Assembly: GCA_026873275.1 (NCBI GenBank)
Contig: JANTUC010000010.1
Coordinates: 1,674,001 to 1,738,000, forward strand
Reading direction: 5' to 3'
Source: Pseudopithomyces maydicus
Taxonomy: Eukaryota > Ascomycota > Dothideomycetes > Pleosporales > Didymosphaeriaceae
DNA length: 64,000 nucleotides
Positions 54,911-64,000 of this stretch are shown piece after piece. Each line of letters starts with the position of its first letter. Positions within the stretch are counted from its first letter, which is position 1. Below the pieces are notes generated by a model that saw only the letters and a list, made by a program, of their open reading frames with translations, was not told where the DNA came from and did not search any database. Position numbers and translations under genes: made by a program.

Positions 54911-57332
54911 GATGGAGGCCGGAGCCGATAAGCTTCGGAGATATTTGGGGAGGGGCCGCAGCACGATGATGGCATTTTGTCGGGGTATAAGCACGCACGG
55001 TGGGTAGCAAGATAAGCAGACAGGTGTGCACAGGCAGGCTAGGTGCGAGACAGCAGTCGGAGAGACTGCGAGAGAGAGAAGTCAATTTGCGCATCAATCA
55101 ACCTTGATGGGATGCGCGGTGCAAAGTTCGTCAGGGCACCTTCTCGCGGCGATCGAGGGCGGCCAGGAACCATGTTTCACAAATGGAGAGGGTCCGGACC
55201 CAGGGCTCGCAATACTTTAGACTACCGGCAGATGCGTGACGGGGAGAGGTCTAGAATGCAGCGAGGGTTTGCAGAGCAGCAGAAGTCAGCGAGGGCGGTC
55301 TGTGAATGTGTTCCGCTCGTGGTCGTCGTCGACACTGGGTTTGACCATGGCGCGCCGTGGTGCAGTTAAATTAGGTGCTGACCACCAGCTCACCCTTAAG
55401 CGCGGCTGACCACAGGGCGACGCCAGGGGTTGAGGGTTCAACAAAAAGTCGGCTACTCGTGGCACAGGCATGGGTGCTGCGTCCCCACGACGGGCGACGC
55501 GGGAGGGCCATGGTCGGCGGTGCGGTGCGCGACGACGGGAGAGAGGCCCATGCGAAGTGCGACCGAGGGTTGGGGAGGGGAGGGTAGGGCAGGATAGGGC
55601 AGGGCAGGGCAGGGCAGGCGGGTGGGAGTGGCAGTGGGAGTGTGGCAGTGGTACCTAGCTTGCCCAGCAGTGGCCAGCACCCAGCACCCAGCACCCGCAC
55701 CAGCACCAGCGACGGACGGCGGCGAGCACGAGCACACGGAACGAAGTTGGGACAGCTAATTATGGCGCACCAAGGGTGTCTGTTTGATTGGGTCATTTCA
55801 TGCGTGCCCCTCGTCGTCTGGTGGATGTTTCGGGGTGCCGCGACCGTCTACGTCGCAGAGGGTCCTCGCCCAGCGTGGTGCGGGAACGGGAGGCTGGAGC
55901 TGCTGCGCTGGGTGGGTGGCGGCCAGCACGACATTGCAGCTTGGGCGGCAGCGGCAGCAGCAGCGAGAGGTGGGCGGTGGCGGGCAGCGGGTGGTGTGGT
56001 GGTGGCCCTGCCCCGCGATGATGCCCGCCACCTGGGGGCTTGAGCGGCTGCGTGTGACCTCATGGGCCAGTCAGGGCGGCCAGCAGGACGGGCTGCTGGG
56101 GGATTCCAGAACGGGCCGGGAGTTGCTGCAACTGGGAGCGATGCGCAATCGGCAGGGACAGCAGCCAGCAGCCAGCAGCACCACAACGCAACGCAACGCA
56201 TCGCAGCGCAACGGCCAGCGAGGCACTGCTGCTAGCGCTCGCGGGATGCCCAGCGTGCAGCCGGCCGGAGTTTTGACGGACTCTCGTCGCTCGCGGCGGC
56301 CGTGTTGCTGCCAGTCACCAGTCACCTGCACCTGCACCATGGCGCCGCTCGTGGACTCCTGCTCGCCTCCTCCTCCTCCTCGTCTCGCTTCCTTCTGGCC
56401 ACCGGCATGACAGGCGACGAGGGGAAATGCGCTGCGCTGGCCTGCGCTGTCAGTGCCTGGTGGGGTGCTCTGCGCGTGAGCCCGCCCCTGCAGCGGGCCC
56501 CTCGAGGACGTGCTCGGCGAGATGGCGGTCAGGACGATCATGGTCACGATGCCAGCCCTCCAGCCCGCACGCCGAGCAGCCGCTCCAGGCTGGCTAGCTC
56601 CGCGGCCTGCATGAAGAAGCCCAGTGCCTGTGTTTTGGCGGCTTCGCCTCCCTGGGCTGGGGGCAGCGAGCCACACGCGGTCCCAGAGCGAGCAGCGGGC
56701 GGACACCCGCCAGCAGCGTCACTTAGCTATCGGAACCGCCCAAGGGAGCAGGACGGCCCCGTCTCGTCTGCGTCTCGTCGCAAGCGCTGGCGGGTTGGGC
56801 CACCGCAGCATCCGCACTGTGCGCGCTGATGAAAGCGCCGGCGCAAGGCCAGCGCCCCGACGTCTTGACGGACATGGTGAGGGCTTGCAGCGCTCAGGGC
56901 AGTGTCCGGCCGAGGTGCAGCACGCCTGCCCCCTTCCGGCCTAGCCCGCTGGGTGGGTCGTTGAGCTTGCCACCGCACGCCCTGCCCAATCGCTGTCGCC
57001 TGCCGCCCATCCACAAAAGCACAGCAGCGACCGGCTCAATCCCACTCCTCCCTCGCCCTCCCGCCCTCCACGCTTCTCCATATACCAAGTCCTATCCTCC
57101 TACACAACCCGTATCTGTACACTGTAAACTCGCCCGCGCCCTCGCATCTCCCATTCGCATCTCCTCGTCTCCTCGCATCAGCGACGCCTGCATTCCGACC
57201 TCGCTGCCTTCCTAGTGTCACCGCTTACCGCTGCTTCCGATTAGCCGACCGCCCCTTCTTTGTTTTGCAAGCCCATTCTCAGCTTGCCTCCCCCCACCGA
57301 CCACCACCGACAAAACCACCGACAAAACAACC
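54911..57332. other. Long GC-rich spacer, no supported gene
   Basis: About 2.4 kb. Frames of 120-210 codons occur on both strands (for example 55784-56410 and 56071-56706) but overlap each other, are Arg/Ala/Ser/Pro-rich and show no motif. GGGCA/GGGTA pentamers lie at 55580-55625. The last part should be the long 5' leader of the gene at 57333; pyrimidine-rich DNA at 57040-57330 fits a fungal core promoter. Confidence 0.5.
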
Positions 57333-57970
57333 ATGTTCTCCGGCTACGCAGCGCAACATCACCCTTCGCACATGAACCAGCACAACAACCACACCCACCA
57401 CGGCGGCCGGTCGCGGAGGGCCCCCGGATCTCGGCGGCGCAGCACAACAAGCAGTACCGCCAAGTGCGGACCCCAAAGGAGTTCGTCGTCGAGCCGCCCA
57501 CCCTGCTCGCCTTCCGCCGCGACTTCGAGGCCGCCCGCTCCTTCGACCTCGAAGACGACGAGCTCTTCTGCCCCTTCCACCTGCTCACCGAGGATGATGT
57601 AAGTGCCGGCCAGAGTCGCCACCCGTCGTCATCGCCTTGGGATGATGCACTGACACTGGGCGAACAGCTTCAGTCCATCCACTCCTCCGGCTCCGACCGT
57701 TCGTCCCTGTCGAGCGGCTCGCCCGAGCAGTCGCCGCTGCAGCACCAGCTGCAGCCCACCCCTTCCTTCGTCCTCTCTTCCGCGCCTAATCCTTACACCC
57801 CGGCTGCCTTCCAGTCCGGTAATGCTTCGCAAACAAAGCTTCACCAGCCGCTAGCTCAGCGCACCCGCAATGCCATCCCCATCGTCGACCCTTCCACGCG
57901 CACCGTTGCTAGCCCGCCGCCCTCTGTCTCCCCCAACAGGCAGATGCAGCAGCAGTACCGACGCTGGTAG
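57333..57970 (+). CDS. Conserved Pezizomycotina unknown, one frameshift
   Basis: ATG 57333 opens MFSGYAAQHHPSHMNQHNN and a His-rich start. At the C5 run 57421-57425 one extra base is needed to join RSRRAP to RISAAQHNKQYRQVRTPKEF. The frame continues through FRRDFEAARSFDLEDDELFC and CPFHLLTEDD. Intron 57599-57667 (GTAAGT donor, CACTGACA branch, ACAG acceptor) is followed by LQSIHSSGSDRSSLSSGSPE, SPLQHQLQPTPSF, TRNAIPIVDPSTRTV and a stop at 57970. The order of an acidic EDD-box, a Ser-rich SSLSSGSP patch and an NAIPIV motif resembles a small conserved family of filamentous ascomycetes. I know no function for it; it is probably disordered. Confidence 0.7.
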
Positions 57971-60900
57971 TGGCCCGGCTGGCACCAGGCCAGGCGTTCG
58001 TTCGGATGGCATTGCGGCGTTGCATCCCGCGCTGATCTAGTGGCTGACCCCCGGCTCGGCCTGCTCTCGTCTCCTTGCGGGAAGCAGGCCGGCCTTTAGG
58101 ATCTATCTAATTCTCTTCTTCCCGATATCCTCCGGAGGATCACCCGTCTATACTCTTGACTCTCCTTGTACAAATCTACGATATCTCCTTCGACATATTG
58201 GGTATACCACTCGGCACGGGCGAAGGCGTTGCAAACTACTAGCGAAAAAGATGATTTCCGATAGAGCGCTTCCTGGCATTTTGGTGTCTTTGACGCGCTA
58301 TCCTCAACTAACGCATTCACGGCGGAAACTGCAGCAAATCGGTGTTTTATCTTTTTTATTTATGGGTCGCATTTTTGGGTATACAAACTCCTCCTCCTCG
58401 TCAAGACATTTCGTCGTCGTCGGTGTTATGTTTTTTTATATTTGTTGTCGTTCCAGCAAGAAAATCTCTCTGGTTACAGATGGATGGGTCCGGTGTTTTT
58501 TTATAAACTCTGTAGCGTTTGGCTTGCTTGCTTGCTCGCTTGCTTACTTGCTTACTTGGTTGGTTGTGGTTCTGGTCTGGTCTGGTCTGGTCTGGTCTGA
58601 CTGACTGACTGGACTGACCGACTGACCGACGAACCTGCGTCATATACATACGTACGTCATCGCCCGCCCCCTCGGTTTATTTGTTGGTTTTTTTTCCGCA
58701 ACGTTGTCGTCGTTGTTGAATATAAACCCAAAGGGTAGATTCTTCTTCTTGTTGTTTTTCTTTACCAACTTTTTTTCTTTTGTTGGTGTGTTCTTGGATT
58801 AAGGGAATCGCGGGGTTATTATACCATGTTCTTGGCTTCTAAAGGCGCGCGGAAAGCGAAATGAAATAAAGGGAAAGATGGGCTGGCTGGTTAGCTGTTC
58901 GGCTGAATGGCTGGTTGGATGGTTGGGTGTTTTGGCTTTTTTGGCGGGGAAAGCGGGGTGTGTGGCGATTGGATTGGATTGGATTGGATTGGGCTTTGCC
59001 TGGTTGGTCGAGCGAATTCCTCTCTGGTGTTGTGTGTGTCTGTGTCTTTGGGAAGGTGTTTGGTCGGTCTATCCTGCCGGTGCGGATTGATCTGGTCTGG
59101 TCTGGTCTGGTGCATATCATCTATCTATCTATCTATCTATCTGTCTATCTGTTTATCTGTCTGTCTGTCTGTATTCATCTATCCGTCTATCTGTCTGTGT
59201 GTCTATCTGTCTATCCGTCTATCTATCATCTCTACGCGTGTCCCTGTAGTAAGCAAGCAAGCGGGCGGGCGAACGTGTTTTTCGACGACTTGTTGTTACT
59301 CTCACCATGTGGATTTCACGATGTGGATTCCATGGGTTAGATTGAATTGGATTGGGTTGAAAGTACATGTGTACTTGCTTGTCTTGTCGCTTTGTCGCTT
59401 TGTACCGTACCGTACTGTAAAAATTGGATATGGATATAGATATGGATATAAGTATCTATCCCTTTTTCATCATTCATTTCACCTGCGATGCTTTCATTCG
59501 CCATGGTATATCACGTCATGTCATGTCATGTTATACACTGGTCTGCGTTTTTCTTTTCGTGTTCTATCGGGCGAGTGAGTGGGGCACTTTTACTGTTTAC
59601 ATATATATATAAATGGGAGATTATATCTAGTCGGTGGATCTGGTGCATCTTTTCTTGTTAATTTATTTTCTTTAGTTGTATCTTTTTTTCGTTTACTCGG
59701 TTTTTCTTCTCTCTTTTTTTTTTTTTGAAAAAAAAAAGCTAGGAGATCAGGAATGGATTATATGAATAAATAAGTGAATAAATAAATGTGAACGAGGGAT
59801 CAAGAATAGATAAGGGAAAAGTCAGTAATTGTGAAATGTGGATGGGATGGAAGTAGAGATAATAAGAGAAATAATGGAGGAGTATGTATGCTGGTATGAT
59901 GGTGCGTGGTGGAGATGACTCTGTTTGTTCATTGACTGTCACCATCCTCGATATGTCACACCAATCCATCCAACAACCACCACCAAAATAATATATTACA
60001 ACAATCCAATTCCCCTCCCATAATAACTGCCATCCCACAGACCAGACCATATAACAAAATAATTCCTAAAATCCGTTTCTGCAGCACCCACTTACCACCT
60101 ACCCAACCAACACATGCAACGCCCCACGTTTCCAACGGAACGAGAGCGTCACATCACGTCACATCGCGCGTGGAACGCCGAGGGTCAATTAGGGTACGGT
60201 AGTCTAGTGTGGTGTGTTTGGTTTCACGTTTTGGCCAACATTTAGGTTCGCTGTTTCTTCGGGGGTGACGTATGTGCGTGCGTGCGTCCGGGCGTGCTGC
60301 GGGCGTGCGTGTCCAAGTGCGTGCGGAGGAGGGATCGGCGCGTGAGTTCAGATGGGGGGATTTGAAATATATATATAGACAATAGATAATGCTAGGTGGT
60401 GTATGTACATATAGGTGGGCAGGGCAGATTCGTGGAGGCGTGGGAGTTGGGCGTACGTACGGTACATGCGTGCGTAGATGTGTGGATGGGGTGGTGCACA
60501 GGTGTACGTATGTAGTGGATGGGGATGCTTGGTATGATTACGTAGGCAGGTAGGTAGGTAGGTAAGTAGGTGGATGAGCGGGCTGCGTACGTACCACACC
60601 GTACCACGCATAAGGGGAGAAGTATAGGTATTCAGTCGATGCAATGCGATGCGATGCGACAAACAATAGTCAAAACCCACTGCAAATTATTACATATAAC
60701 CGCAACTTCATAGGTCACCCCGTCTTCTAGCCCGAATACAACCCAGGCGGCGCCTCACCATCGTGGCCCGGGGGTATTCACACGTGCGATGCGTGGCCAG
60801 ACGGCACGGTACATGCAACTCCCGAACATACACGCACCTACCCTACCCTACCCTTCCACATGTATGTAGGTATGTACAATCCCACAAAGCAGTGCAGTGC

Positions 60901-61735
60901 AGTGCCCACCACGCAGGCACACGGTACGGCACGGCACGGCACGGCACAATACGATACCATTCGATACGATGCAGGCATAGCGTGGCAGCGTGGCTGACAT
61001 GCCATGCCATGCCATGCCATGCCATGCGACGTACCGAACTGCACTGCTCCCAGCACGCGCGCCACGTGAGGGCGGCACGGTACGGAGCGGTACCTGCGTC
61101 TGGGGACTTTGTGTGGAGGTGCTGGTGTTGGATTGGGTGGGCGTGGATTGGGAATTGGGAGGCTGTGAGTGGGAGAGGGAGGGAGAACGGGGAGCTGGGG
61201 TGGGGTGGGGGGAGGTGCGTCACACAACACCACACAACACAACAAACACACTTGGAGGATGGATGGGAGAAAACGGGTGGGTGGTGCAGAACATGTACGT
61301 ATATACATACCTTCATAATACATATGATGGGGAGATAGATGATAACTGAACAGGCGGAAACACTGCCTCAGGCTGGAATGAGGCATTTCTGATGCGGAGG
61401 TCACGTCGGCGCTTGGCCGCAAGCAGGTGTGACGTCACTATGTAGCGAAGCTTCATCATCATCGCACCTCGGCTCTGGATATAGCTAGCTACCTGGCCAT
61501 CCGTCATTTCTGCCATTGCGCGAGTGGAGTTTGCTCTTTCACACTTTTTTGCTATACCGATCGAAGACCGCGTCATCTCATCCCATCTCATCTCATCCTC
61601 TCGAGAGAGAAGTAGAAGAACATACATACAAACAAACACCGCTCTCCACGCAGAGACCATCCATCCACCCGCCATTCACCCCGCAATCGTCACCGCTGCC
61701 GTAGCTAAACCCGTCACCGAATCATCACCTCCACC
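57971..61735. other. Long microsatellite-rich spacer, no supported gene
   Basis: Nearly 3.8 kb without a convincing frame. Tandem repeats include TTGC (58522-58560), TGGTC (58568-58600), GGATT (58970-58992) and ATCT/GTCT (59109-59230). Others are a T/A homopolymer pair (59717-59738), GTAG (60548-60570), GGCAC (60923-60947) and CATGC (61001-61027). Poly-Leu/Tyr/Val frames reflect these repeats. Confidence 0.55.
59109..59230. repeat. (ATCT)n/(GTCT)n tetranucleotide array
   Basis: About 120 bases of ATCT, GTCT and ATCC units with interruptions; a TGGTC pentamer array precedes it. Confidence 0.85.
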
Positions 61736-62275
61736 ATGTCTGCTTTCAGAACCCTGGCCATGAGGAGAGCGCCTTTCGTCGCGGCTCAGCGCGCGCCGTT
61801 CCACGCGTCGGCCACCAGGGCAGCAGGCAAGGAGACGCACCTCCGTACGTTCCCTCCTCTCCATCTCCATCTCCCGGGCTACCCGCAGAGCCATACTCGC
61901 CCTGCCGACGAGCCCAATTGGCGGGTCACCACGCTCGAGCTCACCTCGCTAACGCATCGCTAGACGACGAGGGCCGCGCGGATGAGGTCGCACAGAAGAA
62001 GGCGGAGCAGCTGCAGAAGCAGAAGGAGGGGAAGGGGCACTGGGAGGAGGGGCTGGCGAGTGACAGCGAGAGCATTGTAGGTTTTTCTGGGCTTGGACGT
62101 CCCGGTGCGGGATGGGAGGGCGATTGCGTTGGATGGACTGGACTGGACTGGGCTGACGAATTACACACAGGTCAAGGCGGATCGCGGCGAGGATCCCTCC
62201 GTGTCGTCTGAGCAGAACATCAAGAAGTTGCAGGAGGAGACGGCGAAGATTGCGGGACAGAAGAGCCGCACTTGA
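61736..62275 (+). CDS. Small mitochondrial protein of unknown function
   Basis: Three exons: 61736-61844, 61964-62076 and 62171-62275. Introns are 61845-61963 (GTACGT donor, GCTAAC branch) and 62077-62170 (GTAGGT donor). The protein is about 108 residues. MSAFRTLAMRRAPFVAAQRA, then FHASATRAAGKETHL, is a clear mitochondrial presequence. The mature part is highly charged and helical: DDEGRADEVAQKKAEQLQKQ, KEGKGHWEEGLASDSESIV, KADRGEDPSVSSEQNIKKLQ. The KEGK-x2-W and LASxSE motifs recur in a family of small fungal mitochondrial proteins that I recall but cannot name with confidence. It does not carry the IF1 ATPase-inhibitor core. Confidence 0.78.
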
Positions 62276-62946
62276 GAGGAGAGGGGATGCGGTGGTGTTG
62301 AGGGCGGTGGATTATACTTGCGAGGGAGGGAAGGCTGGTAGGCGGGGAGGCCGTGTACAAGGTCGGGATTAAGATGCATTGCCAGGAGGCTCTGCGATGT
62401 GTATAATTTTGTTCAATTTCAAGCATCGTTCTCGTTCGTGCTGTCTTTGCTCTGCCTCCGCTGACGGCGATCAAGGCTCGCGCTCTGGTCTTGACGTGCA
62501 CTCCGCGTGCACTGTACCTGTGGACCTGCTCTGCTGCACCCGAAGCACCGCCCGGAAAAGCCGGCGAGACGACCCATCGCCCTCGATATCACACAGGCTG
62601 GCTGGATCGATGCGGCGCATGGGGAGGCTGCGTGTACCGTGTGGAACATGGCAGGGTCATGCGCGCAATATTCCAAACTGCCCAACATAATATCGGGGCG
62701 GCAGCTCCCTCGGCGTCTTCAGACCTCGGCTGGAAGCGGAGCCCCCCAGAGCTCTGAAGATGCGCCCTAGCGCGCCCCATCACATGTTCGCTGCTTATAA
62801 TCCATTCCACGCCCGCTGCAACGCCAACCTGATCCGCGAGACGTTCGAAACCATCGGCTTTTGCTAGGCAAACTGAGCATCTGAAGAGCTAGGAATTCTA
62901 ATACTGTTTCCGTTGCCATTTTTGACATCCGTGCGCTCGAGTGAGG
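62276..62946. other. Spacer before citrate synthase
   Basis: No supportable gene. It holds the 3' end of the small mitochondrial gene and the promoter and leader of citrate synthase. Confidence 0.45.
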
Positions 62947-64000
62947 ATGACGGTCAAGAGCATTCCGCGGCAGTCCCTCACCGTGGTCGACAACCGCACC
63001 GGCAAATCCTACGAGCTGCCCATCGAGCACAACTCCATCCTCGCCACCGACATCAAGAAGATCAAAGCGCACTCCCCGGACGACCGTCCCGAGGATGAAA
63101 CCCCCCAGGGCCTCCGCGTCTTCGACCCAGGCTACATGAACACGGCCGTCGTCCAGAGCAAAATCACATACATCAACGGCCTCGAGGGCATCCTCCGCTA
63201 CCGCGGCTACCCCATCGAGCAGCTCGTCCAGAAAAGCAACTTCCTCGAAACAGCCTTCCTCCTCATCTACGGCGAGCTCCCAACACCCGCCCAGTACGCC
63301 TCCTGGCACAACGAGGTCTCCCGCCACACCTTCATCCACACAGACGTAGAGGGCATGTTCAAAACCTTCCGCTACGACTCCCACCCCATGTCCATGCTCA
63401 CCGCCGCCTTCGCAACCCTCGGCGCCTTCGCCCCAGAAGCAAACCCCTCCCTCCAGGGCCAGAAACTCTTCACCGCCGCCGCAAAAGGCGACCTCGCCTC
63501 CCTCCGCGTCCTCGACAAGCAGATCCTCCGCATCCTCGGCAAAGCACCCACCCTCGCCGCCGCCGCATGCCGCATGCGTCAGGGCCGCCCGTTCAACCGC
63601 CCCGCACAGAACTTGTCGTACACAGGGAACTTCCTCCACCTCCTGGACACCCTCTCCGACTCCGACCCCGCATACACCCCGCACCCCGTCCTCGAAAAAG
63701 CCCTCGACACCCTCTTCATCATCCACGCAGACCACGAGGTAAACTGCTCCACCGCCACCGTCCTCCAAGTCGGCTCCTCCCTCGTCGACCCCTACAGCGC
63801 CGTAGCCTCCGGCTGCGCCGCCTCTACGGGCCCTCCCACGGCGGCGCCTCCGAAAGCGCCATCCGCATGCTCATGGAGATTGGGTCCCCGGCCAACGTGC
63901 CGGCGTTCATGAAGCAAGTCGAATCCCGCGAGCGCGTCCTCGTCGGCTTCGGACACCGCGTTTACAAGAATGTGGATCCGCGGTCGACGGCGATACGGCA
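62947..64000 (+). CDS. Citrate synthase, peroxisomal/cytosolic type (partial, frameshift)
   Basis: Condenses acetyl-CoA and oxaloacetate to citrate. It starts MTVKSIPRQSLTVVDNRTGK without a mitochondrial presequence, as in the extra-mitochondrial fungal enzymes. Landmarks are RVFDPGYMNTAVVQSKITYI, LEGILRYRGYPIEQLVQKSN, FIIHADHEVNCSTATVLQVG (first catalytic His) and SSLVDPYSAVASGCAA. At about 63818-63823 the frame is one base off. The next frame continues LYGPSHGGASESAIRM (second catalytic His), then ERVLVGFGHRVYKNVDPRST, up to the window edge. With so conserved a catalytic region intact on both sides, a lost base in the assembly is more likely than inactivation. The C terminus, where a PTS1 signal would lie, is outside the window. 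Confidence 0.88.

Noticed and set aside
55784..56829. Overlapping 175-211 codon frames on both strands
   Set aside because: Mutually overlapping, GC-driven, no motif or splice logic.

Overview
The window is nuclear DNA of a filamentous ascomycete (Pezizomycotina; Dothideomycetes is my best guess but is not proven by anything here). Genes have short introns (about 48-120 nt) with GTAAGT/GTATGT-type donors and CTAAC or CTGAC branch sites. HET, ankyrin, AIM9-like kinase and amidoligase families typical of these fungi are present, and long spacers are full of microsatellites. I rebuilt gene models by hand from conserved motifs and splice signals.

Layout. 1-2.6 kb: repeat-rich spacer. 2.6-6.2 kb: divergent housekeeping pair SAS10 (-) and TSC10 (+). 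6.6 kb: intron-containing tRNA-Tyr. 7.0-11.3 kb: two convergent HET-domain genes, the first with two frameshifts. 11.3-13.4 kb: repeat-rich spacer. 13.4-16.8 kb: a proline-rich gene and a UBTD-type ubiquitin-domain gene whose ATG is cut off from the rest of the gene by an intron. 18.9-21.2 kb: PH-like protein with repeated SIFG motifs. 24.6-27.8 kb: ankyrin gene broken by many single-base shifts. 28-44 kb: an AT-richer accessory block holding a Cys-rich unknown, a DUF7025-AAA ATPase divergent from a DUF7708 protein, an AIM9-like kinase, a 72-bp coding-compatible tandem repeat, an amidoligase relic, an F-box relic and an intact HET + GIY-YIG fusion. 46-54.9 kb: housekeeping genes again (TRAF-type RING protein, SYN8-like SNARE, EF-hand mitochondrial carrier, cyclin C). 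57.3-58 kb: conserved unknown. 61.7 kb to the end: small mitochondrial protein and a citrate synthase cut off by the window edge.

The two strongest observations are these. First, a 734-residue single-exon protein joins an N-terminal HET domain to a T5orf172/GIY-YIG-like nuclease domain and C-terminal membrane segments (41666-43870). Second, a recurring pattern of one-base losses, mostly at short G/C runs, breaks reading frames in at least seven otherwise well-conserved genes, including citrate synthase and SYN8. That pattern points to residual assembly error more than to true gene decay and should temper any pseudogene call here.
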